From NCBI GenBank assembly GCA_016703325.1, contig JADJCH010000019.1, positions 35,994 to 99,993 of the forward strand: a stretch of 64,000 nt of DNA. The letters are read 5' to 3'. The notes below the pieces were generated by a model that was not told the origin of the DNA, did no database searches, and worked only from the letters and a program-made list of their open reading frames with translations. The DNA is from Burkholderiales bacterium (GTDB lineage: Bacteria; Pseudomonadota; Gammaproteobacteria; Burkholderiales; Burkholderiaceae_C). Positions 1 to 7,824 of this stretch are shown here, piece after piece (the first letter of the stretch is position 1; each line of letters begins with the position of its first letter). A program made the position numbers and the translations under genes.

Positions 1-424
1 AGCGTTGCTCTGGCGAAAGCCGTTCATCGCCACGACGACGCAGACGAGACCCCAGAAGATGGGGTACTCGTAGCCGCCCAGGTTCCACAGCCACGCGAAT
101 CCCTTGGCCGCATGCAGCGCGTAGACGGCCACCGGCAACGCACCGGCGGCACCCAGCGCGGCGAAGCGGGTGCACAGGCCCAGGACCTGCGCCAGGCCGG
201 TGCCCCCCTCGACCAGAGCGGCCAGGGTCACCCAGGCTTCAGGCGGCTGGAAGCCCGCCTTGGCAAAGAAGCCGACCACACCCGGCGCCAACCCACCCGC
301 GGCGAATTTGCCCGCCACATGGGGAAACATGAAGACCGGCAACGATGCGCAGAAGGTTCCACGGTTGAGTCAGATCAAAGTTCTCCTTGCGGAGGATGAT
401 GTCCTGTCGAGTGATGCCAAACAT
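1..424 (-). pseudogene. DoxX-family membrane protein, frameshifted and cut by window edge
   Basis: DoxX proteins are small four-helix inner-membrane proteins, some linked to quinone or thiosulfate metabolism. Reading leftwards from the ATG at 422-424, the N-terminus includes WNLLRIVAGL. The family-typical MFPHVAGKF continues only after a change of frame near 325-335, followed by helices such as LGLCTRFAALGAAGALP. The last residues visible are MNGFRQSNA at base 1, so the C-terminus lies outside the window. One extra base (or two missing) between GGTCTT and CATGTTT explains the shift. An AGGA lies about 10 nt before the start. Several neighbouring genes are also damaged, which supports real decay, though a sequencing error cannot be excluded. 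The family call is fairly safe; the physiological role is unknown. Confidence 0.6.
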
Positions 425-572
425 GGTCGCATTCCTGTGGTCTGTGGGCGATTCACCCAGGTCGATCTCCTTTTCGGGCAACCTGTAACCTGCGCGATGA
501 GGGCAGTGTAGGCAAGCAGCTTGCGCTTGACTCGTCGGCTTCAACGGATCCAGCCGTTCCACAATTGGAACG

Positions 573-947
573 ATGGACACATCCCCGATGACCGGCATCG
601 CCGATGACTTGATCCTCTTCGCCCAGGTCGCGACGGCCGGCAACTTCACGGGCGTGGCCAGGATCGCCGGCCTGCCCAAGTCCACCGTATCGCGGCGGAT
701 CTCTGCGTTGGAGACGGCGCTTGGCGAACGGCTGCTCACCCGCGGCGCCCGAGCCCTGACCCTCACACCCTTCGGTGAAGGCATCCTCCGCCTTGGTCAG
801 CGCATGCTGGAGGACGCCACCGCATGGGCAGTCACCATGGGGCGCCGCTTGTTGCCCCTGCACTCACGCCTTTTCATCGACCAGCTGCGCGACAGCCTGT
901 CGCCAGGAGTCGGCCCCGAAGACACAGCGATTGACGCCGATTCGTAG
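573..947 (+). pseudogene. LysR-type regulator with the middle deleted
   Basis: The first 80 or so residues are a standard LysR winged helix-turn-helix: LILFAQVATAGNFTGVARIAGLPKSTVSRRISALE, here written in two parts as LILFAQVATAGNFTGVARIA and GLPKSTVSRRISALE. After LGQRMLEDATA the sequence jumps to WAVTMGRRLLPLHSRLFIDQ, which looks like the extreme C-terminus of a LysR effector domain. The total is 124 codons, against about 300 for the family, so nearly the whole co-inducer domain is missing and the ends are joined in frame. The start ATG at 573 is preceded by no strong ribosome site. It is divergent from the DoxX gene, the usual place for a LysR regulator of that gene. It probably cannot respond to ligand, though the DNA-binding part could still be made. 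Confidence 0.65.
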
Positions 948-1104
948 GCAATCAAACAACCACAAGGTGGTCTATCCCGGAGCGCCTTTTGCTGAGACTG
1001 TGCGGTTCTGTCCCGCATACCCCCGTGCCATGCCCTTCGCCCCACCTCCTGCCCCCGGCCCGGCTGAGCGCCCGCCGAGCCACCCAGCGATTGAGCAAGC
1101 GCCA

Positions 1105-2121
1105 ATGTGGGCGGCCTGGTACGACGCCCAGGGGCCCGCCGAGCAGGTTCTGCAGGTGGGCCGCATGCCGGTGCCCATGCCCGGCCCGGGGGAGGTGCGC
1201 ATCCGCCTGGCCCACTCCGGTGTCAACCCGGGCGACGTGAAAAAGCGGGCCGATGCCTTTGGCTACGGGATGCCCTTCCCCCGTGTCGTCCCGCACAGCG
1301 ATGGCAGCGGCGTCATCGACCGGGTCGGCCGGGGCATGACCGCTGCGCGCCTCGGCCAGACGGTGTGGTGCCACGGCGCCCAGCGCTACCGGCCGCAGGG
1401 CACAGCCGCGCAGTGGGTGGTGCTGCCGGCTGCCCAGGCTGTCGTGCTCCCGGAAGGCGTGCCGCTGGCGCTGGGTGCCTGCCTGGGCATTCCCGGCCTG
1501 ACGGCCCACCGCGCCGTGCACGTGGCCGGCCCGGTGGCCGGGCGGACACTGCTGGTGAACGGCGGCGCTGGCGCGGTCGGTACGTTGGCCATCGGCCTCG
1601 CCCGACAAGCCGGCGCGCGGGTGCTCGCCACGGTGCTCAGGACGCAGGACGTCGCCGTCGCCCAGCAAGCCGGTGCTCAGGCTGTGGTCTGCAGCGCCGG
1701 CCGATCGGTGGACGAGGTGGCGGCGGATCTGCGCCAGTCGGCTCCGGCCGGCGTGCACCACGTGGTGGAGGTCGACTTTGCCAGCAACCTGGCACTGGAC
1801 CGGGCGGTGCTGCGCACAGGCGGCAGCATCGCAGCGTATGCCAGCGGTCAGGCCGAACCGGTGGTGCCCTTCTGGCCCCTGGTCTTCCAGAACATCAGCA
1901 TCCACCACCTGGGCAGTGACGACTTCACCCCGCAGAATCGACGCACGGCCGCGCAGGCCCTGAACCGCCTGTTGGGCTCTGGTTGGCGCGGCATCCGGAT
2001 CGCCCGCCACTTCACGCTCAGCGAGGTGGTCCAGGCGCATCAGCACGTGGAGCAGCATGGCGGTCGAGGCCGCGTGCTGTTGGACATTCCCTCGGAGACC
2101 GCCCCATGGCCCCTGCCCTGA
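1105..2121 (+). CDS. Zinc-type alcohol dehydrogenase / quinone oxidoreductase-like protein (MDR superfamily)
   Basis: This is a 338-residue medium-chain dehydrogenase/reductase, a family that reduces quinones or enals with NADPH. The N-terminal GroES-like fold contains HSGVNPGDVKKRADAFG and PHSDGSGVIDRVG. The nucleotide-binding motif NGGAGAVGTLAI sits near residues 150-160. No clustered structural-zinc cysteines are visible, as expected for the QOR-type branch. ATG at 1105 is chosen because it begins the conserved MWAAWYDAQGPAEQVL start; upstream in-frame sequence is low-complexity and unlike the family. It ends 14 bp inside the start of the egtD remnant and may have shared its transcript. 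Unlike its neighbours it looks intact. The substrate is unknown. Confidence 0.8.
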   Translation: MWAAWYDAQGPAEQVLQVGRMPVPMPGPGEVRIRLAHSGVNPGDVKKRADAFGYGMPFPRVVPHSDGSGVIDRVGRGMTAARLGQTVWCHGAQRYRPQGTAAQWVVLPAAQAVVLPEGVPLALGACLGIPGLTAHRAVHVAGPVAGRTLLVNGGAGAVGTLAIGLARQAGARVLATVLRTQDVAVAQQAGAQAVVCSAGRSVDEVAADLRQSAPAGVHHVVEVDFASNLALDRAVLRTGGSIAAYASGQAEPVVPFWPLVFQNISIHHLGSDDFTPQNRRTAAQALNRLLGSGWRGIRIARHFTLSEVVQAHQHVEQHGGRGRVLLDIPSETAPWPLP

Positions 2122-2456
2122 TCGCCCCCGACCTCACCGGGCTGGATGCCTCCGCCACCTTGGTGCGGCCGCCACGGCTGAACCGCGGCACGCCCGCTGC
2201 CGCGCCAAAGTGCCCCCCCACCGCCGAGCTGCGCGATACCCTCAGCGGGTCGCCGCCGACGCTTTCGCCCAAGTACTTCTACGACGCCATCGGCTGCGCG
2301 CTGTACGAGCAGATCTGCAAACAGCCAGCCTACTACCCGCCGCGGGTGGAGCGGACCATCCTCGACCGCCACCTGACCGACATCCTGGCCGCGCTGCCGC
2401 GCAACGTGGAGCTGGCCGGCATCGTCGGCAGCTACATCGGCCTGGACATCGCCTAG
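2106..2456 (+). pseudogene. egtD: egtD 5' fragment (L-histidine Nα-methyltransferase)
   Basis: EgtD trimethylates histidine with SAM to make hercynine, the first step of ergothioneine synthesis. The fragment reads MAPALIAPDL at the start, then the family block LSPKYFYDAIGCALYEQICK and YYPPRVERTILDRH. Family members next have a SAM motif I of the type VELGSGSS; here the sequence passes from NVELAG directly to SYIGLDIA, which corresponds to the later 'YVPVDIS' segment, so about 20 residues including motif I are missing. Translation stops at TAG 2454-2456, exactly at the insertion site of the IS1182-family element. The 3' part resumes at 4017. Without motif I the methyltransferase would be inactive even without the insertion. 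Confidence 0.8.
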
Positions 2457-4012
2457 GAGTGTGGGCGGCAGAAGGGAAGTCCCTGACAGCCAACGCGCAG
2501 CCTGAGCGTTGAACAGCCATGGCCATCAGCTACCGCCCATACGAACCGCAGCAGGAGATGCTGCTGCCCGCATCGCTGCAGGACTGGCTGCCCAAGGGGC
2601 ACCTGGCGTACTTCATCAGCGACACGATTGACGCGTTGGACTTGGGGGCGTTCTACGCCCGGTATGCAGGAGGCGGCGCGCGCAACCAGCCGTTTCACCC
2701 GGCGATGATGGTCAAGGTGCTGGTCTACGGGTATGCCACGGGCGTGTTCAGCTCGCGCAAGATCGAGCGCCGGCTGCACGAGGATCTGGCCTTTCGCATG
2801 CTGGGTGCGGGCAACTTCCCCAAGCACCGCACAATCCGCGACTTCCGCGCGTTGCACCTGAAGGAACTGGCCGACCTGTTCGTGCAGGTGGTCAAGCTGG
2901 CGCGCGAGATGGGGCTGGTCAAGCTGGGGACGGTGGCTATCGACGGCACCAAGATCAAGGCCAACGCCAGTCGCCACAAGGCGATGAGCTACGAACGCAT
3001 GCAGCAGGCTGAGGCGGAGTTGAAGGCGCAGATCGAGGCGCTGCTGGAGCGGGCGAAGACCACCGACGCGGCCGAGGCCGACGAGCCAGACTCGGACATT
3101 CCGGCCGAGATCGAGAGGCGCGAGACGCGGCTCAAGGTCATCGCCGAAGCCCGCGAGCGCCTGGAGCAGCGCCAGCGCGAGGCCGACATCGAGCGCGGTC
3201 GCAGCGCCGACGATGAGTGCAAGCCGCGCGACGAGGACGGCAACCCCAAGGGCGGGCGCTACAAGCGCGAGTTCGGCGTGCCAGAACCGAAGGCGCAGGA
3301 CAACTTCACCGACCCAGCCAGCCGCATCATGAAGCGCGCCGGAGGTGGCTTCGACCCCTGCTACAACGCGCAGACGGCAGTGGACGACACGGCGCACATC
3401 ATCGTCGCCGCCGAGGTGGGCAACAACGCGGCTGATGTCGGGCAGTTGCTGCCGATGCTGCAGGCGGTCGAGGACAATACCGGTCAGGCAGCCGAGCAGG
3501 CGTTGGCCGATGCGGGCTACCGCAGCGAAGCCAATTTCGCAGGCCTGGCAGGCTCACCCACGGAGTTGGTCGTTGCACTGGGGCGAGAGGGCAAACGCTG
3601 CGCCGAGGTGGATGCCCAGAGAAATCCGCACACCGCAGAGATGGCAGCCAAGCTGCAGACCGACGAGGGCAAGGCGGCCTACCGCCGACGCAAGTGGATC
3701 GCCGAGCCACCCAATGGCTGGATCAAGAACGTGCTCGGCTTCCGGCAGTTCAGCCTGCGAGGTCTGCACCGGGTGCAGGCCGAGTTCAAGCTCGTGTGCC
3801 TGGCGCTGAATCTGCGGCGTATGGGCAACATGCTTGCAGATTGAGGGCGCACAGATGCGAGAAACCGACCCGAACAGCCAGCCGCAAAGGCGCCCGCACA
3901 GCGCTGTGGGCAGCTACGACACCTCGCGAGGTCGGCGAACGGGCGAAAAGCCAGCGCCGTGCTCCCAATCCGCCATCCGCGCGGCTCCGGCAAATTACTG
4001 CCGCCCACACTC
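2457..4012. mobile_element. IS1182-family insertion sequence, flanked by CTAG
   Basis: The element lies between two copies of CTAG (2453-2456 and 4013-4016). Its ends are inverted repeats: GAGTGTGGGCGGCAG at 2457-2471 and the complement CTGCCGCCCACACTC at 3998-4012. Including CTAG and one flanking base, the dyad is a perfect 20 bp. The CTAG copies are read here as a 4-bp target duplication, but could instead be part of the element's termini. The element is about 1.56 kb and carries one full-length transposase. It interrupts egtD in the same orientation. Confidence 0.85.
2519..3844 (+). CDS. IS1182-family transposase
   Basis: This 441-residue DDE transposase moves the element that interrupts egtD. 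The N-terminal part (YRPYEPQQEMLLPASLQDWL, then FHPAMMVKVLVYGYATGVFS and SSRKIERRLHEDLAFR) is the IS5/IS1182-type leader domain. The first catalytic Asp is in TVAIDGTKIKANAS near residue 142. A charged coiled segment follows (about residues 155-235), then DPASRIMKRAGGGFDP, DAGYRSEANF with the second Asp, and a C-terminal helix block ending at LNLRRMGNMLAD. The length matches the family and no frameshift is seen, so the element may still be active. The ATG at 2519 directly follows the left-end region. Confidence 0.92.
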   Translation: MAISYRPYEPQQEMLLPASLQDWLPKGHLAYFISDTIDALDLGAFYARYAGGGARNQPFHPAMMVKVLVYGYATGVFSSRKIERRLHEDLAFRMLGAGNFPKHRTIRDFRALHLKELADLFVQVVKLAREMGLVKLGTVAIDGTKIKANASRHKAMSYERMQQAEAELKAQIEALLERAKTTDAAEADEPDSDIPAEIERRETRLKVIAEARERLEQRQREADIERGRSADDECKPRDEDGNPKGGRYKREFGVPEPKAQDNFTDPASRIMKRAGGGFDPCYNAQTAVDDTAHIIVAAEVGNNAADVGQLLPMLQAVEDNTGQAAEQALADAGYRSEANFAGLAGSPTELVVALGREGKRCAEVDAQRNPHTAEMAAKLQTDEGKAAYRRRKWIAEPPNGWIKNVLGFRQFSLRGLHRVQAEFKLVCLALNLRRMGNMLAD

Positions 4013-4016
4013 CTAG

Positions 4017-4665
4017 GACCGGCTGCGCGACGGCCTGGCGCGCGGTGCGCGCGACTTCCCTGCCGTGCAAGTTCGATGGCGTGGTCACCGACCTGACCTG
4101 GGGCTTCCAGCTGCCCGAGCCGCGCGAGCACGGCCGTCCACGCCTGCTGAGCTACCCCGGCTCGTCGATCGGCAACTTCGATCCCGCCGAGGCCCTGCGA
4201 CTGTTGCGGCAGATGCGCCGGCAGCTGCGCGCTGGCGACCACCTGCTGTTGGGCGCCCACGGACCCACCGACGTGGCGCGCATGGAGCGAGCTTACGACG
4301 ACCCAACCGGCGTCACCGCTGCCTTCAACCTCAACGTGCTGCAGGTGGTCAAGCGCACGCTGGGCACCGCGATCGACCCAACCGACTTCAGCCACCGCGC
4401 CGTCTTCAAGCGCGACGCAAGCCGCATCGAGATGCATCTTGTGGCGCGCCGTCGACTGCGGGTGGACCTGGGCGGCGGTCGACCACTGGCACTGCAGGCG
4501 GGCGAACACATCGTCACCGAGCACTCGTGGAAGCACCCGCCGCAGCGCATGCTTGATCTGCTGCGCACTGCCGGCTTCGACCGGTTGCGGCGCTTCGGCA
4601 TCGAAGGCGATGGCGGTGTCGAAGGCTTTGGCGTCACCCTGTGCGGAGTGGGCGATGAACGGTGA
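4017..4665 (+). pseudogene. egtD: egtD 3' fragment, frameshifted
   Basis: This is the C-terminal two-thirds of EgtD. Directly after the IS the frame gives DRLRDGLARGARDFPAVQV, then one extra base near 4074 shifts to DGVVTDLTWGFQLPEP. From there the reading is continuous: LLSYPGSSIGNFDPAEALRL (the conserved PGSxIGNF block), GVTAAFNLNVLQVVKR, RIEMHLVARR and the family block EHIVTEHSWKHPP. The stop is TGA 4663-4665. Together with the lost SAM motif, the TAG at the junction and the IS, this gives four separate lesions. The fragment overlaps the egtB start by 11 bp, the usual EgtD-EgtB arrangement. Confidence 0.85.
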
Positions 4666-5527
4666 TCCCGGCTTCGACCCCGCACTGCTGGCCGACTTCC
4701 AGGCGGTGCGCCGCGCTGTTCAATTCCTACTACGTCAGCGCCGGCCCCCGCCACCCGCGGTTGCGACGCGGTGACTTGTCGCGACCCACCCTGGCCGAGG
4801 TGATGGACTACCGGCGACAGGTCAACCGGTCCACGGCCGCCCTGCTGCAGGCAGCCCCGGGGCGGGAGGATGGCGAACTGCACGCACGGGTGACGCTGGG
4901 CATCGCCCACGAGCAGCAGCATCAGGAGCTGATCGTCACCGACATGAAGCACCACATCGCCTGCCAGCCGCTGTCCCCACTGCACAGCCCGGCGGCGGAG
5001 TTGGCGGCGGGCACCGCTGCACCGATGCGTTTCCTGGAGTTGCCCGGCGGGCTGGCAGAGATCGGTCACCGTGGCGAGGGCTTCGCGTTCGACAACAAGC
5101 TGCCGCGCCACCGCATCTGGTTTGAACCCTTTGCCTTGGCCGACCGGCTGGTGACCGAGACCGAGTACCTGGCCTTCATGGCCGACGGCGGCCATGCAAC
5201 GCCCCTGCTGTGGCTGTCGGACGGCTGGACCACATGCGAGGCGCAGGCTTGGCAGGCGCCGCTGCACTGGCGAGACGATGGCGATGGATGGCGCGTACCG
5301 ACTTGGCACGGCTGGCGCCGGCCGCGGGCTGACGTGGCGGTGTGCCACGTCAGCCATTCACCGGCATTCGGTTGGCGCGCGACGGCTCGGCTTCTCCGGC
5401 CTGCAACAGTCGGGGTGGCTCGCCCGCGGACAAAGCCGAGGGGGTCGTCCAGTTTCAGGCAGGTGGCGTCGTTCGTCGTGCCGCAAGGTCAAGCGCACTC
5501 AGGTGCCCGCGCCTGTCGGACGGGTGA
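4655..5527 (+). pseudogene. egtB: egtB remnant (hercynine oxygenase / γ-glutamyl-hercynylcysteine sulfoxide synthase)
   Basis: EgtB is an iron enzyme that attaches sulfur to hercynine; it has an N-terminal DinB-like and a C-terminal formylglycine-generating-enzyme-like domain. The ATG at 4655 starts MNGDPGFDPALLADFQAVR. About 60 family residues, including the first histidine ligand region, are then missing, and the frame changes near 4717 to LFNSYYVSAGPRHPRLRRGD. HEQQHQELIVTDMKHH (two His of the metal site) is present. The sulfatase-modifying-factor-like domain begins at GGLAEIGHRGEGFAFDNKLP and is cut after VAVCHVS at about 5353, where another frame joins straight to FTGIRLARDG, the family C-terminus. 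Most of the second domain is gone. The open frame then runs on to TGA at 5527 in non-homologous sequence. Confidence 0.8.
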
Positions 5528-5571
5528 AGGCAACGCACGGCAGTGTGACCCGAGGAGCCCAACGCCGTGAT

Positions 5572-6405
5572 TCAGGCGTTCATGACGGCCACTGAGCGGG
5601 TGTTGAGGTAAGCCTCAAGGGCTTCCATCCCACCCTCGGTTCCATGCCCAGACTCCTTGATGCCGCCGAAGGGCATTTCGGCAGAGGCCAATGGCCCCAT
5701 GTTCACCCAGAGCATGCCCACCTCGACATGCCGGGTCAGCAGGTCGGCGTTCTTCAGACTGCGGGTGAAGGCATACCCGGCGAGGCCGTATGGCAGGCGG
5801 TTCGCTTCGGCAATCGCCTCCTCCAGCGTGTCGAAGGGCCGGATCAGGGCCATCGGGCCGAACGGCTCCTCGTTGAAGGCGCGCGCATCCAGCGGCACAT
5901 CGGCCAGCACAGTGGGCCGCCAGAAATTTCCCGCCCTGTCCATGCGCTCCCCGCCAGCCAGGCACCGCGCTCCGCGCGAGATGGCGTCTTGGGTCAGCTC
6001 CTGCAGCGCCGTCAGGCGCCGGGCATTGGCCAGCGGGCCCATCTGCGTGTTCTCGGCCAGACCGTCGCCCACCTGCAGCCGGTCGGCTTGGCGCGCGAAT
6101 TCCGCGGCGAAGTCCGCTGCCATGCGCCGCTGCACCAGGAAGCGGGTCGGCGAGATGCACACCTGACCCGCGTTGCGGAACTTGCTCTGCACCGCGGTCT
6201 TCACCGCCAAGTCGAGATCGGCATCGTCGCAGACGATCACAGGGGCGTGCCCGCCCAGTTCCATGGTGGCGCGTTTCATGTGCTGACCCGCCAGCGCAGC
6301 CAGCTGCTTGCCCACCGCCGTCGAGCCGGTGAAGGTGATCTTGCGGATCACCGGGTGCGCGATGAGGTGGCTGGAGATTTCGGCAGGATCGCCGTAGACC
6401 AGCCC
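5572..6405 (-). pseudogene. Aldehyde dehydrogenase (succinate-semialdehyde dehydrogenase-like), 5' half lost at IS630 insertion
   Basis: NAD(P)-dependent aldehyde dehydrogenases oxidise aldehydes to acids. The remaining 278 residues cover the catalytic half: ITFTGSTAVGKQLAALA, the general-base Glu in MELGGHAPVIV, the nucleophile Cys in NAGQVCISPTRF, then EEPFGPMALIRPF and PFGGIKESGHGTEGG. These motifs are closest to the gabD/SSADH-type group. Reading upstream, homology begins abruptly at GLVYGDPAEISSHL, right at the TA where the IS630-family element starts. The missing N-terminal 190 or so residues are not found beyond the element, because tRNA-Pro lies only about 115 bp further on. A deletion must therefore have accompanied or followed the insertion. 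Confidence 0.8.
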
Positions 6406-6407
6406 TA

Positions 6408-7563
6408 GTGTAGTGTTTGATTGTTGAAGCAACTTAATTGAACAACACGACTCCAATGGTCTACTACGGACAGAGTTGGAGCCAGGAAGTGCGAGTTGCC
6501 CCTACGATCGAGTTGAGTCAAGAGGAGGAGGCTGAGTTGATCCGGCTGGCGCATTCGAAGGCGACCAGCGTTCGACTGGCTGAGCGTCGCGCATTGTTTG
6601 CTGGCCGCGCAAGGCCTGCAGAACCTGCAGATCGCCCAGAGCGGGCATCGACCGGATCACGGCGGGTCGCCGGCGCCAGCGCTACATCAAGTCCGGACTG
6701 GCGGGCATCGAGCGGGACCTGCCGCGCGGGGCACCGCCGGTCAAGGTGGACGTGGCCAAGCTGGTGGAGCTGACCACGCAAAGCCAGCCCGAGGCCGCCA
6801 CGCACTGGAGCACGCGCAAGATGGCTGCGGTGCTGCAGGTCAGCCCCAGCACGGTGATGCGTCATTGGCAGGCCAATGGGCTCAAGCCGCACTTGGTGCG
6901 TGGCTTCGTCTCGCGCGACCCGAAGTTCGTCGAGAAGCTGAAGACATCGTGGGGCTGTACATGTCCCCGCCCGGAGCACGCCCTGGTGCTGTGCTGCGAT
7001 GAGAAGAGCCAGGTGCAGGCACTGGACCGCACGCAGCCGGCCTGCCGATGAAGAAGGGTCGTGCGCAGACGATGACGCACGACTACAAGCGCCACGGCAC
7101 GACCACGCTGTTCGCTGCGCTCAACGTGCTTGACGGCACGGTCATCGGCCAGTGCCAGCAGCGGCACACGCACGCCGAGTGGTTGAAGTTCCTGCGCCAG
7201 ATCGACCGCGAGACGCCCAAGGGCAAGACCCTGCACCTGATTGCCGACAACTATGCCACCCACAAGCACGCGGCGGTGCAGGCGTGGCTGGCCAAGCACC
7301 CCAGGTTCCACATGCACTTCACGCCGACCTCGGCGTCTTGGCTGAACATGGTGGAGCGCTTCTTCCGCGACATCACCACCGAACGCCTGCGGCGCGGCGT
7401 GTTTACCAGCATGGGCGAGCTGGAGGCGGCGATCAAGGCGTACGTCGCGCATCACAACACCAGTCCCAAGCCGTTCATCTGGACCAAGAGCGCTCGCGAC
7501 ATCTTGCAGAAGGTCATTCGCGCCAACTCCCGGTTAAGTGGGAAACAGAATGGAACACTGCAC
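6408..7563. mobile_element. IS630-family insertion sequence with TA target duplication
   Basis: The ends are imperfect inverted repeats. Starting at the flanking CTAG, the left end reads CTAGTGTAGTGTTTGATTG and the right end on the complement reads CTAGTGCAGTGTTCCATTC. TA dinucleotides at 6406-6407 and 7564-7565 are the target duplication typical of the IS630/Tc1 group. Length is about 1.16 kb. The transposase inside is broken by several frameshifts, so this copy is dead unless complemented. It truncates the aldehyde dehydrogenase on the left. Confidence 0.85.
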
Positions 7564-7566
7564 TAG
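6489..7566 (+). pseudogene. IS630-family transposase, multiply frameshifted
   Basis: The protein is recoverable only across frames. VRVAPTIELSQEEEAELIRL and SKATSVRLAER lie in one frame until about 6585. A second frame carries LAAQGLQNLQIAQ, and RRQRYIKSGLAGIERDLPRG lies in another. From 6746 comes DVAKLVELTTQSQPEAATHW, STRKMAAVLQVSPSTVMRHW and LVLCCDEKSQVQALDRTQP. A final one-base loss near 7040 puts GRAQTMTHDYKRHGTTTLFA through the C-terminal catalytic segment (LHLIADNYATHKH and ASWLNMVERFF) into frame 7048-7566. The catalytic DDE residues fall in CDEKS, ADNYATHK and NMVERFF. At least three indels are needed to restore the family sequence. Confidence 0.8.
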
Positions 7567-7639
7567 CCGAGGATGCCAGCTGCAGCGCGGCTCCGGGGGC
7601 AAAGACGCAAGCCGGCCGCTGCGCCTCGCTGGAAAACAA

Positions 7640-7672
7640 AACGGGTTAGCTCCTTGTGAGAGCTAACCCGTT
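7640..7672 (-). terminator. Rho-independent terminator of tRNA-Pro
   Basis: A perfect 13-bp stem (AACGGGTTAGCTC at 7640-7652 with GAGCTAACCCGTT at 7660-7672) encloses a 7-nt loop. On the minus strand it is followed by TTTTGTTTT. It lies immediately downstream of the minus-strand tRNA-Pro. Confidence 0.9.
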
Positions 7673-7680
7673 GATTTCTA

Positions 7681-7757
7681 TGGTCGGGGTGGCGGGATTC
7701 GAACTCGCGACCCCTTGCACCCCATGCAAGTGCGCTACCAGGCTGCGCTACACCCCG
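7681..7757 (-). tRNA. tRNA-Pro (anticodon GGG)
   Basis: The minus strand folds as a 77-nt tRNA with encoded CCA (complement of TGG at 7681-7683). The acceptor stem is CGGGGTG/CACCCCG with discriminator A. The anticodon stem CTTGC/GCAAG holds the loop ATGGGGT, giving anticodon GGG. The T arm contains GTTCGAATC. It would read CCC and CCU proline codons. A strong terminator follows. The tRNA marks the right border of the decayed, IS-containing stretch. Confidence 0.95.
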
Positions 7758-7824
7758 ACTGAGCCTGCTATTCTAGATGCAACGAATTGCCTAGTGCAAC
7801 CATTTTGTTGGGCTCACTGCAGTT

